A DNA stretch of 64,000 nucleotides from Tolypeutes matacus (GCA_026826555.1 JAKSZT010053764.1:18237533-18301532); one strand, 5' to 3'; counted from the stretch's first letter, positions 50,046-62,200 are shown. Numbers and translations: made by a program. The notes: generated by a model from the sequence alone, not told the origin.

Positions 50046-51821
50046 TTCATCGATGGATAGAAATAAAGTCATGGTTAAATCACAAAATTGACCATAAGAA
50101 ATTTCTGAAATGCCTCTGTTTCTGTTCTTGACTGATTTTACAATTTTTCAATGATAAAGCATTTTTGTCAATTTTACTAATTAATTTAATATTTTCCCCC
50201 CTAACGAGCATGTTTATACTTTCTGAAAAGTTGGCCCAGTCTGAGTAACTTTGCTTATAATCTGGCAACAAGGGAACTCAACCAAAATGGCAAGATTTTG
50301 TTTACATTGATTTGGTCTATGAGTTTAAGCCCTTGTAGTCCATGTCAGCCATGTCATCATACAAACCAGTGTTTGAGTTCTGATTCTAAACTTGATAGCT
50401 ATGAGAATTTGGATACATTATTTTAACTGCTCTGTTCATGTGTCTATGAATGGGGAACTAAACTACTTAACTCAGAAATTGTTGTCAGGTAAACAAGTAA
50501 ACTCCTAGGAAACCACCTGTCTCAGAGCAAGCACTCAATACATGTTCATTCCTCTTCTTCCTTTTTACAAAATTCCCTGGGTGGCTGTGTAGCACCACAT
50601 ATAATAGGCCAAGAAAATGCCAAAGCAAAGGAGATTATATTATTGCTATTTTAGTTCTGCTGTCCATTTGTTTTAAGATGAAGGCTAGATCCATAAATAA
50701 TTCCAAATTTCTAGATATTTGGAAATATTAAAATGGTTGGATGAATTTTCCACCTTTTTTTCTTATTTGTATTACATCATATAGACAAGGCATTGGTTAT
50801 AAAGTCAAGGCATTTAACAATTCTTCAGCTTCCATCTCTTTGTCTATAAAACGAAAACACTTGTTTGAATTATCTGCCTGTGAGACAGGAATGCCAGATA
50901 ACTGCCTAAGAAGGATCTTTAAAGTTTCCTAATCCTGTCTTTGCATGAGTGGTCTTTCTCTGAGTAAGGCTAGAAAGTGTAGAATCAGGCTGAGAAGATA
51001 TGACCTCAAAAACCACATTCAGATGTCTTTTAGGAGCTTTACCACCTGTTTACCAATGCTTTGCTCTTTCCTTCTCATTGGCTTGTGTCCTGGATTACAG
51101 AAGGTATTCAAAGAGGGTAGGTCAAGAGTCCCCAGAGAATAGGGGAATCTACAAATAGCAGGAAGAGGGTTGGAGAAGAAAAAATTAGGGAGCCACAGAG
51201 AGTAAGGAAATTTATCTTTTTTTCTCCTTCTCTGTCCCTTTTCCTTTTCTTTTCCATCAAAATTTGCAGAGACTGTCTCAGTGTGATTTTGATGGAGTGA
51301 TTCATATCTGCTATTGGTGATTGAGTGCTTTAATCCTGGCAGGGAGTGTTTGAAGCACTGGGACTGAGCTAATTCACCCAAATGAATCTCTCAATGCTGG
51401 AGTGGGCAGAAGGGGTTTTTTAGCACAGATACTTCTTATTCTTGTTGTCTTTGCCATCTGCTTCCTTATCCCCATTCCCATTTAATTCACCACGAAGCAG
51501 AATACCTGAATTGAGCAAATCCTCCTCCATTCTCCCCTCTGACTCTGCATCCCAAGAGGCTGAGTGAGACCAAAGAATCTTCACAGCAGGCACAAAGTAG
51601 AGGTTGGCCCGTGAGTATCCAGAATCCTACACAGAAAAGTGAGGGTTGCAGGTCTCTTCTAACTACTGTGGTTTATGGTGAGAAGGAAGACATCACATCA
51701 TAATCTGACTTTTATTTCAACTCTTGGTGGGTCATGTGCTTTTCTTTCAGGAATGTAATCAGATACTTTCCTGAAAAATAGTCTGCTAAACCTGGGATAT
51801 CAGATTGTCTTGGAGCTGCAA
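50046..51821. other. GLIS3 intron, one MIR
   Basis: A forward MIR lies at about 50365-50555 ('tgagttctgattctaaactt', 'cagagcaagcactcaataca'). Beyond it, a 120-codon minus open frame at 51019-51381 is lysine-rich low-complexity sequence with no domain. No gene is recognised. Confidence 0.5.
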
Positions 51822-52017
51822 TATGCAGTGTGGTAACCACCAGCCACTAGTGGTATTTAAATTTTGAATGAATTAAAGTTAAATAAAATTAAAAGTCAGT
51901 TCCTCAGTCACACTGGCCACATCTCAAGTGTTCAGTGACCACATGTGACTACTTCATTGTATAGTGCAGATATAGAACATTTCCATCACCACAGAGAGTT
52001 CTATTGGACAGAGCTGC
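51822..52017. repeat. hAT-type non-autonomous DNA transposon
   Basis: It shows 'gtaaccaccagccactagtg', an AT-rich middle, 'cagttcctcagtcacactgg', and the end 'ttctattggacagagctg'. The layout matches a common eutherian MER1/hAT-type element. The subfamily is not assigned. Confidence 0.6.
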
Positions 52018-54164
52018 CCTAGAGAATGCCCTCGTATTATCATATTTAGTCTTGCAATTCCCTTTCTCCTGTAACCTCCTGCCACCCCTCTTCCACTTTG
52101 GGTGGCCTGTCATCATTAGCAGAGAGAGTGACTGTAAACTCTTGATGGGAACAGTCACCACAGAGACATCAGTACCCCTGTGAGAAACTATAAAGGAAGA
52201 ATTTTTTTAAGAATTAGCGATATGTGGAGAAACTCATAGATAAAGTTAGGAAGAGAAAGCTGAATTCAAAACAATATAAAGAACATTCCAGTTTTGTGTG
52301 CACATATCTGGTGATGTCTGAATTGTGGAAATAAAGGTGATTTTTCCCTTTCTTTGTTAATACTATCCACATTTTCCGGTTGGTATAATTAACATCAAAT
52401 ATTTTTATAATCAGAAAAATACGTGTTTCTGGAAGAAAAAAAACATAACTCTTCCCAAAATTGAGAAGAGGAAGAATGATTCTCCTTGACCTACAGAAGC
52501 TGTAATTGAGGTGAAATCAGGTTATCCACAAATTTCTCTTCATTCTTAGAGACAAAATAACTTCTAAAATAGGGGAAAGGAGAGGAATTTGTAACTAAAT
52601 GTGACCGCTAACATTTATTGCCAACATATATTTATGTGTTTGTTCTTATGTTATTATAAATATTAGTGTTCATGCTATGACTAAATCATCAGCCCTCAAG
52701 ATCAAGGTATTGTCTTCTGTTTTCTTTGATCTCTCCAACAGCATCCTGCCTAGCACTTGATAACTGTTATTGACCAATTGACTGACAGGTTGGCCGACCT
52801 TGCCATCGCTTTTATGTTTTATGTCCACAAAATGTGTTAACATTTTGCCTCATTTTGCTTTGGGTCTGAGCAGTAGCATTGCTTCCAAACTTGCCACATG
52901 AAATCCAGCACTGGGAATACAGGAGCCATTCATCAGAAAATGAGTTAGCTTTCTCTAGGCTTGTGTGTGTGGCAAGACCCTAATGTATTTTTTTTTTTTT
53001 TTTTTGGTTAGTTCAATGGAAATAGCACTGGGAAGAGAATATGTTAAAGGTCTTTGATTTCGTGATCACAACCATCCACTCCAGTGCTTTTGGCATCTCT
53101 TGCATTGACTATTAGAGTAATAAAACATGCTTGCCATTCTAGTTTTGACTGTTCCTCTTGTCAGCCAAGACACATACAGGCAGGAATTACAGTCCACTCT
53201 GCCCTCCTCATTCAGATCCAGATGGACAGGGGAGACAGGTGGATGGAGCCCAGAATGTTGGGTTGAATGTTTAACTTCACCAGGTGTATTTCACCACAGC
53301 ACAAATCTTTTATACTCTTAGACATATACTTGAATGTAGATTGAAGCCATGTGGAATTTCTTCTCACTCTCTCTTAGAAGCATGAAAGAAGATAGGAAAG
53401 GGAGAATGAATTGGTTCTCAAAAAAGGATAATAGAAGTTTCTATCATTGTACCTGGCATACTGGAATGATTAATGCCACTATTTGGGGAATGGTGGAGTT
53501 GGGTAAAAAACGCCTTTACTTCTAGAAGGGTAGATTACACTGAGGAGTGCTGTCAGGGAGTTCATGGGTGACAAGCATGAGCAGAGCCAAGCTAGGGGTT
53601 CATGTTATTCAGTGGTTATATTACATGCTAATAGACCAACCATGATAACTCGTTCCTGGGCTCCAGGTACCCAAAGTCAAGGCCAATCCAAAGGACCTCC
53701 CACCAGGCAGTTCCACATCCCAGATTCCATCAAACTTCTCAAACTTATGGGTACTTTGAGCCCCCACTGGTGTGAGTGAAGAAATCCTCCAATTTGTGTA
53801 GGATCTAGGAACCAACATGGGGATGAGGCATAGAGTTCAGGGTCCACAGAGGACCAAGAATGTTCCAGAGAGAGTGTGCCACCTGCCTGCTGCTGTATCA
53901 TTGTTGCATTTGGTTATTGCTGAAGGATTGACTTGTTGCATTTTTTAAACCTTTATTTCCTTTAAAAAAAAAAAAAAAAAAAAACCTGTATTTTATTTTT
54001 AAGATCTGTGTTATCGTTGTAAAATAGTTTTACTTTTTATTTATATAAAGTATATTATTAAAATATATTACATGTTATATTAATATAAATTATTATGTAA
54101 TTATGTTATTAAAGTACATTATATAATACATAAAAATTAATTTGTCTTCATAATAACACAGTGA
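52018..54164. other. GLIS3 intron, low-complexity tracts
   Basis: This is unassigned intron. A T-rich tract lies at about 52988-53006 and an A-rich tract at about 53964-53985. AT-rich sequence with palindromic 'tatta' content follows at 54000-54160. No gene is seen. Confidence 0.5.
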
Positions 54165-54310
54165 AATGTAAGTACTACTCTTAACCCATTTTACAAATGA
54201 GAAAATTGAGATACTTCAGCTTAGTAATTTAACCAGACCACACAGTTGGTAAATTGCTGAGACAGGATTTGAACCCAGGCAGTCTGACTCCAGAATACTT
54301 GCTCTATTAA
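54165..54310 (-). repeat. MIR SINE
   Basis: This is a reverse MIR: 'acccattttacaaatgagaa', 'accagaccacacagttggta' and 'ttgaacccaggcagtctgac'. Confidence 0.85.
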
Positions 54311-54329
54311 ACTTCAGAAAAATATAAAG

Positions 54330-55490
54330 GCAAAAAATACCCAACGACAACTATATACATTGCCTTGTAATCTTTGCCCTGTACGTGATCTTCCACATAG
54401 CTGAGCCTAGCTCCATATGCAACTTTGTGTCATGCTTTTTTTTTTTAACTTAACTTTATAATGATCTTTACGTGTTGCTAAAAACTCCTTGTAAATACTG
54501 TTTTAATGGCTACATAATATTCCCACCAAGTAAATGTGCCACTGTTTACTTAACCATTCTCTTAACAGTTGGCCATTTTGACTCTTCAAGTTTCTATGAA
54601 AATACCAAGCATGTGTTGACTGTCTCTGCAGAATTTCTTCTGTTATCCAGAATATACTTTTAGGACAGAGTCTCAGAAGTAAAATTCCCAAGTCCAAGAG
54701 TATATTAGTCAGCCAAAGGGGTGCTGTTGCAAAGTACCAGAAATTTGTTGGCATTTATAGAGGGTATTTATTTGGAGTAGAAGCTTATAGTCAAAGGCCA
54801 TAAAGCGTAAGTTACTTCCCTCACCAAAGTCTATTGCCACGGTTGGAGCAAGATGGCTGCCAGTCTCTGCAAGGGTTCAGCCTTCCTCTGCTTCCTAAGG
54901 CTCCGTGGTTGCTGCTCCTTCCATTCTCAGCTGTAGGCTGGGATAAGACTCGTCTTCCTCCCTGGGGCTCCAGGCTTAGCTGTAGCTGTAGACTATCAGG
55001 TTCATCTCTCTTCCTGGGGCTTCTGCTGTGCCTATGGAGATGTCTCTATTCCTCTGTGTTCTTCTCTTGTGGATCTATTTCCACGTGTCCTTGACTGAGC
55101 GTCCATTTATATAACCTGCCAAGGGGATGAGGACTCAACTCTGCACACCCTAATCTGAACATAATTTAATCAAAGGCATCTCTACTGAATCTAATACAAT
55201 CAAATGGTATCACACCCAAAAAAACAGACCAGTTTATAAATATAATCAATATCTAATTTTGGAATTCATAAACAATACCAAACAAAAGGCATGAGCACTT
55301 TCAGGATTCTGAATAAATGTTGTAAAATTGCCAAAAGGCCTGTACTCTTTTGCAATTTTTACAATACCATGTAGAAGTGCCTTCTTCACCATTCTCACGT
55401 CAGTGCTGAGAGTGACTTTTAAAGGAATCTTTACTACTGTGATAGGTAGAAAATGGTACTTTATTTTTGTCTTAATTTTTATTCTTTGAT
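54330..55490. repeat. L1M LINE 3' region interrupted by LTR
   Basis: The left part (54330-54700: 'tttaatggctacataatatt', 'tgtttacttaaccattctct', 'agaagtaaaattcccaagtc') and the right part (55285-55490: 'aaattgccaaaaggcctgta', 'tgcaatttttacaatacc') are consecutive pieces of an old L1M-type 3' segment. They are split by the LTR at 54701-55284. Confidence 0.7.
54701..55284 (-). mobile_element. MaLR/ERVL-type LTR nested in L1M
   Basis: This LTR is in reverse orientation. On the minus strand it starts TGTTTGGTATTGTTTATG and ends ...GACTAATATA, resembling the MaLR 'GACTAATACA' end. A TATA-like TATATAAA lies on the minus strand at 55106-55113. The flanks aagag and aaagg may be a diverged 5-bp target-site duplication. 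The 584-bp body does not resemble the ERVL LTRs elsewhere in this window. The exact family is uncertain. Confidence 0.65.
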
Positions 55491-57338
55491 GGCCAGAAGA
55501 TGGACAGTATTTCCATATCAGTTTATCAATGAAATGAGTCTTTATTTGTGAGTGGTCTGTTTGTGTCCTTTGCCCATCTGTCTATTGGGATCATGAAGAA
55601 GTTTTGGGGAATCAAAATGAGGAAAACTAATGGTTTTCCATTCTATCCTCTTCTGCCTTGATGTAGAATTTCCTTAGGTATTTTTTCAGTCAGTACTGCT
55701 AACATGCATTTAATCTTCCCTCTCAGCCTTATTGGATTTCTCCCTTGACTTATACAAAGTGTATCACTCTCTGCTTATAAAGGATATTATTTTATTTTCT
55801 ATTGTGTGTGTGTCCTGTGCAAAAATCTGCACTGATAGTTCTATCTTGGTTCATAAGCTGCTAGAAAGCTGGTTGATGTCTTTATGAGCACTTAGGCCCA
55901 CATTCTTTGATGACGTTAATAGCAAATGTAAAATAGGCCTTCCCAGCCGGGGGTACTCAGGCTACCTTGAGGGCTCTTATGGGAAATGGAAAGGGTTGTG
56001 GGCTGAGTAAGCTAGATGTGTCAGGGACCCCGGGTTTTCCCTAAAGAGAACTGAGAGTAGCACTTCCTTACCTGTTGACAGGTGCCTCAGGTTTCTTTAA
56101 CCAAGAAGAAAGCCTTCCAAACTTAAGAAGAGGCAGTTCTAATAGAGAAAGGCACACTGGACTGGGAAAAGAAGTCTATGAAATAGCTTTATATTCTCCA
56201 TCATTTAGTGGCTGTGGAAGAAACCCTGGGGCACTTCCTCTACTAATCTTTTGTTTTTTCTATCAAAACCGGAATAGTGATATCAGTGATAAATGACCTT
56301 TATAAAATAGTTGAAAATGGTGTATATAGACCTCCTTATCCAGTGACTCATCTAATCTTCACAATAGCCCTGTGAACTAGACAATGACATTCACATTTTA
56401 CAGTTGAGGAAACAGGCACAGTGACATGCTGAGAGTTAGAAAGCAGCAGAGCCCCAATCCTCTCTCTGTCAATGAAATATGGAATTAAGATTTCACTGTT
56501 ATATGAAATTTCTCCGATATGCTCCAATAAAAGAAGACATTGATTAAATTTATCCTCAGGAGAGGAGGGAGAAGGAAAAATAAAGTATCATGGAAGGTGT
56601 GAAAGGTCCCAGAAAAGCACCACATAAGACCCCAACAAAGCTCCATTGGCTGAGAAAAAAATTGAAAGGGGTAGGTGGAACAAGATTAGCAAAATAATGA
56701 TTGTTTTCAAAGATTAAGAAATATTTCTCCATGTTTATTTATTATATAATTTATTCATTTCCAATTTTCCCATTTACTGCAAAGGTCAACAATAATAATA
56801 GTTAAATTGTAATCTATTCAACCATGGAATACTAAGCACCTATTTAAAATAATGACGAAGATATAAATACGGGTATACATGTATTTGTTGGAAAGATGAT
56901 GGATGTATCTATGTTGCATTTTTTTTCAGATGGGCTTTGTTGAAAGTATTCCTCAGGTTTTAGCAAATGTAAAGACGGGCTAGAATATAGGATATAGAAA
57001 GTTTAAAGATGTTGGTGGGAGGGGCTGGGATAAGACTCCTGAAGGTCAGGCCTTCAGTGACCAGGACTCTTTAGAGTATAAAATTAGAAGTCCTCCAGCT
57101 TCAGGAACTAGAGAGGGAAATAAAAATAAGTCAGCAAACCCTGAAAATGCCAACAGTAGAAGAGCTTCCGTCCATATAGCAGCATTCCAAACAGATTTGC
57201 TCAGAGGTTTTACAGATGGCCTGAAGAGGTGAAGGCAATTTTGTCATATAAAGATAGGCAGAGTGAAGGGCTAACTGGGTTGGAATGATCCGTGGAACTT
57301 GTGCCCTGAGGTAGCTCAATGCCATGCTTTTATTTCAG
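55491..57338. other. GLIS3 intron with old repeat fragments
   Basis: A reverse MIR lies at about 56315-56470 ('cacaatagccctgtgaacta', 'cattttacagttgaggaaac') and an L1M scrap at about 56800-56900 ('tattcaaccatggaatacta'). The block ends at the acceptor 'gcttttatttcag' before the exon at 57339. Confidence 0.5.
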
Positions 57339-57521
57339 GATTTTATGGGCAGCTGCAGACGTTCTGCCCCCCGCATTACCCCGACTCCCAGAGAGCCGCG
57401 CCGCCCAGCAGCTCCTGCAGTGTGGTGCCTTCCTTTGAGGACTGCCTGGTGCCCACATCCATGGGACAGACTGGCTTCGATGTTTTCCACAGAGCTTTCT
57501 CAAGCCACTCGGGCATTGCAG
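57339..57521 (+). CDS. GLIS3: GLIS3 coding exon, C-terminal region part 3
   Basis: This 183-bp exon lies between acceptor 'cttttatttcag' and donor 'attgcag|gtgtgt'. Its first two bases complete the Gly codon begun at 28308, and its last base opens a Val codon finished at 58600. It encodes residues of about 115-176: a tyrosine-containing stretch (GFYGQLQ), a PPHY motif (57368-57379), then the acidic/hydrophobic block SFEDCLVPTSMGQTGFDVFH, typical of a transactivation segment. PPHY is a PPxY motif. In GLIS3 such a motif is reported to bind WW domains, including that of the co-activator WWTR1/TAZ. I recall this from the literature and it is not shown by the sequence. Confidence 0.96.
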
Positions 57522-58599
57522 GTGTGTTTGTTGTACAACTTAGAAACTTGGGTAGACTGGCAGGAGAAACCGGATAGGTTTCCTTTGACCACCCTGGACT
57601 GGACTTGACCCAGCACATGAATGTATCAAATCCTATTGAATCTACCCATGAACTGCATTTTCACCTACCTCCCTAGCCCTTCACCAGCCCCACTCCTGCC
57701 ACCCTAGTTAGAGTGCCATCAGCCTTCCAGCAGCCTTCCAGTGAGCCTACCTGAGTGGACCATTCTGCCCTTCATACTGCCATGAGCGTTGTTTTCAGAA
57801 ATGAAGGATCAACATGCCAGTAGCATCCACCCCAGTTGTGACTATCAAAAATATCTCCAGACATTGCTAAATATCCCCTGTAGGGCAAAATAGGCCCTGG
57901 TTGAGACCCGCTAATTTAGACCAAATGGATATACACTCTGCCCTCCAGTTTCTATAGTCCCTTTGTGTGTATCAGCTTTCTCAGTGAATGTGAGTTGAAG
58001 ATATCTGGTACCCTATCTGATGCTTTTCTGTAGAAACTGATTTTTCAGTAAAATCTAATTTTTAAACAAATGAAGGATCAAATATGCCATTTTCATGTTC
58101 AAATACCTTAAATAGTTTCTTGTCATCTAGAGAATAAAATCTAATCTCCTCAGCATGGCATCCAAAGTCCCCATGAGTTAGGCATGACCAAACTCTGCAG
58201 ACCTGTATACCCATTGCCAGCACACTTGGTCCACATGTCCCTCTCTGTCTTTGCTCCCTGTTTCCTTCTTCTGGAATGTTCTTTTCCTACCTCTTCGTCT
58301 GTGGGAAACCCATCCTCTTTTATGATTCAGCTTTAATATCACCTCCTTCTTGAGTCCTCCCTCACCCTTCCCAAAAACACTTTATTTTTGTGTCGCACCA
58401 TTTTTTTTTGCCAGCTGCCTATAAGTCAGACTCCTCCCCTATAAGGTCCCTAAGGACGAAAACCCCCCAAAGGCCTAGCCCATGTCTAGCTGCCTCAGTG
58501 GCCCTCAGTCAGCATTTGGTATGCTGATTGCTGCCACTGCAGACCCAGTGAAGATGGCATGGCAGAAATCATTGACATCTTGTGTTCTTTCTCTTCCAG
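57522..58599. other. Last GLIS3 intron with MER5A and L2
   Basis: This 1.08-kb intron holds two old repeats. A reverse MER5A remnant lies at about 57818-57913 ('ccccagttgtgactatcaaa', 'atctccagacattgctaaat'). Forward L2 sequence lies at about 58085-58490 ('tttcttgtcatctagagaat', 'acatgtccctctctgtcttt'). The L2 ends about 110 bp before the acceptor 'ttctcttccag'. Confidence 0.75.
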
Positions 58600-58736
58600 T
58601 GTATGATTTGCCTTCAGGTTCCTCAAACCTCTTTGGTGAGTCTCTTCGCAGCGGGCCCGAAGACACCACATTCTTGCAGATCAGTGCTGTGGACCGCTGT
58701 CCTAGCCAGCTCTCCTCTGTCTATACTGAAGGCTAA
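58600..58736 (+). CDS. GLIS3: GLIS3 terminal coding exon with stop codon
   Basis: The coding part of the last exon runs from acceptor 'tctttctcttccag' to TAA at 58734-58736. It completes the split Val codon and encodes the final 44 full residues, including VYDLPSGSSNLFGES, an acidic PEDTTFLQIS stretch and the terminal SQLSSVYTEG. That C-terminus is what I recall for mammalian GLIS3 and fixes the identification. With the three upstream exons it gives an uninterrupted 220-residue segment, about the last quarter of the long isoform. No frameshift or premature stop is seen. Confidence 0.97.
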
Positions 58737-60802
58737 CAGTTCCCCTGGCCTTACTGTACATCCAGAACTTTTTTGATGCTTGCCACCTTTACCTTTCATT
58801 CTCTCACAGTCTGAGTGAAAAAGGATGTCAACCAAATCAGCGGAAGGACCGGCAAAGTCACAGACATGTCTTTGGAAGGCAGGACTGGATGGTCAGAGCT
58901 GGGCTTTGCACTGTTTTCAGTTGCTCCTTTTTCTCGCGGGGTTTGCTGGACCAGGTGACCAGCAGGACCGTCTTTTCAAAGGGAATTTAGAGTCTCCTTT
59001 TACCAAATTCCTGTTAGTGCCTTGCTGTCCACCCTCAAAGGACACCAATGAAATCATGTGGAAATGTAGTTTGGGGATCACCCTTGCAGAAAACTCCATA
59101 TAGGGAAGGAAAACCCAAATTGCCGGAGGCCTTGTAAGTGCCTACCCCGGTGCTCTCCCTCCCTGCTGGCCCCACACAAAGCCGGGTACAACGAGGGGAA
59201 GTGAACCCATGTCCAAAGCACAGCATGGCCTCAAGTCTTGGCGCTTCCCCACCCCTGGGTTTCCCAGCACTGGCCTGGCATTGCAGTGAGCCAGCTGCCC
59301 CTCTCGTTAGATAGCCCCATGCTAACCAGTAGCTTCTCGGTGTTTCTCCAACAGCCAGAAAAAAAGATTCTGCCAAGCACAGTCCCTTGAAAAGCACTAC
59401 AGTTTGTTTTATATTCCAGCAACCTAAGTTCTTTCATTTTTAAAACATTATTTATATCTACTTTAAAAAGAAAAAAAAAAACTATTTAGAGGTCTGTTCT
59501 TTGGATGGGAATAAGTATTGTTTTAATCACCCCCAGGTACATACATTTTTGCCACAGCTGTAGCTCTGCTTGGCCCCACCTTGTAGTACCTGTGAGCACT
59601 CCCAGGAAGTTAGCAAAGGCTACCTGAGGAAACAGGGGAGGGCACCCACCTCCCCACTCCCCATTGCCCTAGGAGGAGCCTTTGTGGGTTGACTGTTCAG
59701 TGACTCCAGTTCAAAGTCCTTCTTCAAAGGAAAAGGTCATCTGACTGGTTCACCCATTGCCTCACTCTGGTGCTCTGTCCATAGGAGTACCAGAAGATGT
59801 GAGAACAAGGACACACTAACTTGTGTGCTTCTCTGGGAAATCCAGACTAGGGATGTCAGGTATCTGTCCAGTGATTTCACAGTTTTGCTCACCTCCTTGG
59901 GATGTACACTGTCTGTTTCTTGTCTCCCTCCTTTCACATCTCTCTCACTCACTCCCTCTCTGGGGTTTAGACATGCCTCCGCCCACCATTGTCTGACCAT
60001 CAACTCTGGGAAGGTCCAGCTCAGGCAGGCAGACGGGACAGTTTCCGGAAGGTAGGCAGAAGGAGGCAACCCTTTTTCTCAAACTGGTTTGAGGGCCTGG
60101 GATTTTCACAGAGCCCTTGGCCATTTGATATCAAGCCTAAATGGAAAGCCACTTTCTGTGACACCTTTATAAAGCTCTTAAAGAGATCCTGAGTCCCCTG
60201 GCATAGGCTATAAAAGTTAGCCAAACCACAGAGACCTGGTGAATTCTTACATTCCAGTACTATCACATCTCAGTGTGTCTTTTCTCTCTTTTAAAAAATA
60301 TTTTATGAACAAAAATGAAACAATGCCATTAGTCAGAGATAAGTACAATCTTCAGCAAGGCAGTTAAGCACCTTGGTGTCAGACTTGTAATCCTGTGACA
60401 GTTTGTATCACGACAGACTGCTCCTTTCAGTCCGATCCCACAATCAGTAACACTGTCCCTGATTCTGGAGTTCATTCCAACCCGCAGTAGAATAAGATGA
60501 ATAAAGAACCAAGTGTGGCTCCGGTTGTTGCAGTGCACTTGTTCAATCTAGTTTCACTGGTGGGATCTGCTTAGAGAAAAGCAGTCATGCAGACGTCCGA
60601 GTCTGCAAAAGAGATGGGTAATTCATTTTAGGAAACTCTGCTCTGCTTTCCAGAAGCATGCACATCGGGCTTCCTGTATAGATGAGCTCTCAAGCTCCGT
60701 GTAAAGTACCACCTTTGCAGACGCTGTGGGCCCTGTTGCTGGGGTAAAACAAGGACACACACACAGGAACACTGGCCCAGTTGATAGCATCCCTCCTGTG
60801 TC

Positions 60803-60864
60803 CCTTTGTCATGCTCTGGAAAGGAAAGGAAAACCTTTGTCATGCTCTGGAAAAGAAAGGAAAA
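60803..60864 (+). repeat. 31-bp tandem duplication in 3'UTR
   Basis: Two adjacent 31-bp units (60803-60833 and 60834-60864) start 'cctttgtcatgctctggaaa' and differ at one position (g to a). Near-identity implies a recent local duplication. Confidence 0.95.
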
Positions 60865-61992
60865 CCGGTAGCTTTAGAGACATAATCAATTCCTTCTTAA
60901 ATTGTGAAGCTTTTATGAGAAACTCTAAATATATTCCATTTGTGGGTTGAGGAGGAACAGAATTAAAAGGCAAGATTGTTATTGCAGTTGTTTTCAGCCG
61001 TGCCTTGAGGTTTTGCATGATTTAAAGTGGAAAGGAGAAGGAGGACAAAGCAAGAAGCGGGGACTCCGAGCCCTGGCAGCCACAGCCCTTGTGGCCCTCC
61101 TTCTGAGGCAGATGTTGGAGGCTGGCCCCTGAGAGGCATTCGTGCTATCAGAGGGAGAACTTGGGAAGCAGGGCCCAGGACACATTCAGGTTGCTTCCAG
61201 ACCACACACTGTCCTTAAATTCCAGAATCTCTCCTCATCTTACAAATCGTTCTTTGTTTACCTTCACATTGTAAAAGATCTATATATGCTTCCATCATGA
61301 CTTGCGTAGCAGTAAAAGTGGAAACTTGAAAAAAATCATTCCCTTCCATTTCCTGGCCTTTTTGGTCTTGATATGTAACCGTTTTCATAAATATGTGAAC
61401 AGAAATTGTCATTCCCCTTTAAAAAAAACAAAACAAAACAGGTGCTTGTAAAGACACACACAGCCCAAAGCCAATTATCTTATTACATTTAAAAAAAAAA
61501 AAAAATCAGTATGCCTAGAGATATTTCATTTTCTGCATTATCTTAATTCCCTAAAGGGATTGCATCAAAATGTCAGTTGTAATTTAGCCTCTGATCAGCT
61601 GTTAAATAATATTTAAATATTTGTAGTCCTTTGGATTATCTCCCTTTAGCTGTGTCTCCCCCCAAACGATGTACGTGACTCTAAAATTGAAAAAAAAAAT
61701 TTAAAAAGGTCTTCAGTGCGTCACAGCATCGTTTCCACTGATAATGGAATGTTGGTTGTATTCTGTTGTTTTTAGCATACCAATTTACTAAAACCAGTTT
61801 TGAACAAGGGTAAATGTTAAACTCCCTCCATCCCAGGACTTTGACTTTCTGATTGTCTTGAAGTATTGGGAATAGTGACTGTAAATGTTCAATTTAATTA
61901 TTTGGTATTTTATTTGACTGTTTTGACCATGTCATTTTATAGCAGCATTTTTTTAAATGGCACTTTTGGTTGGTGGTGTGGAATTTCTGCGG

Positions 61993-61996
<4 letters not shown>

Positions 61997-62027
<31 letters not shown>
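61997..62027 (+). repeat. T31 homopolymer in 3'UTR
   Basis: An uninterrupted run of 31 T occurs, followed 20 bases later by an A9 run (62042-62050). The two could pair as a U:A hairpin in the mRNA. No SINE body adjoins it, so it is not an obvious retroposon tail. Confidence 0.95.
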
Positions 62028-62029
<2 letters not shown>

Positions 62030-62139
62030 AACGGATAAAGCAAAAAAAAAGCACTCATTGGAGAAATGGCGAGTGTAAAAAAGAAGAGATTTATTTTGTA
62101 CAGACAGCAGAGCATCCTGTGTAATGTTGCTGACATAAA

Positions 62140-62200
62140 GCACTTTGGGAGGGGGAAGTGGAAATCTGTTTTCTATAAATCACACAGACTCTTGTACATA
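62140..62200 (+). promoter_or_regulatory. Candidate 3'UTR regulatory sites
   Basis: GCACTTT at 62140-62146 matches the seed complement of the miR-17/20/93/106 family. TGTACATA at 62193-62200 fits the Pumilio element TGTANATA. Both are short motifs that can occur by chance. Their position in the CpG-retaining distal 3'UTR makes them plausible. Confidence 0.35.
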
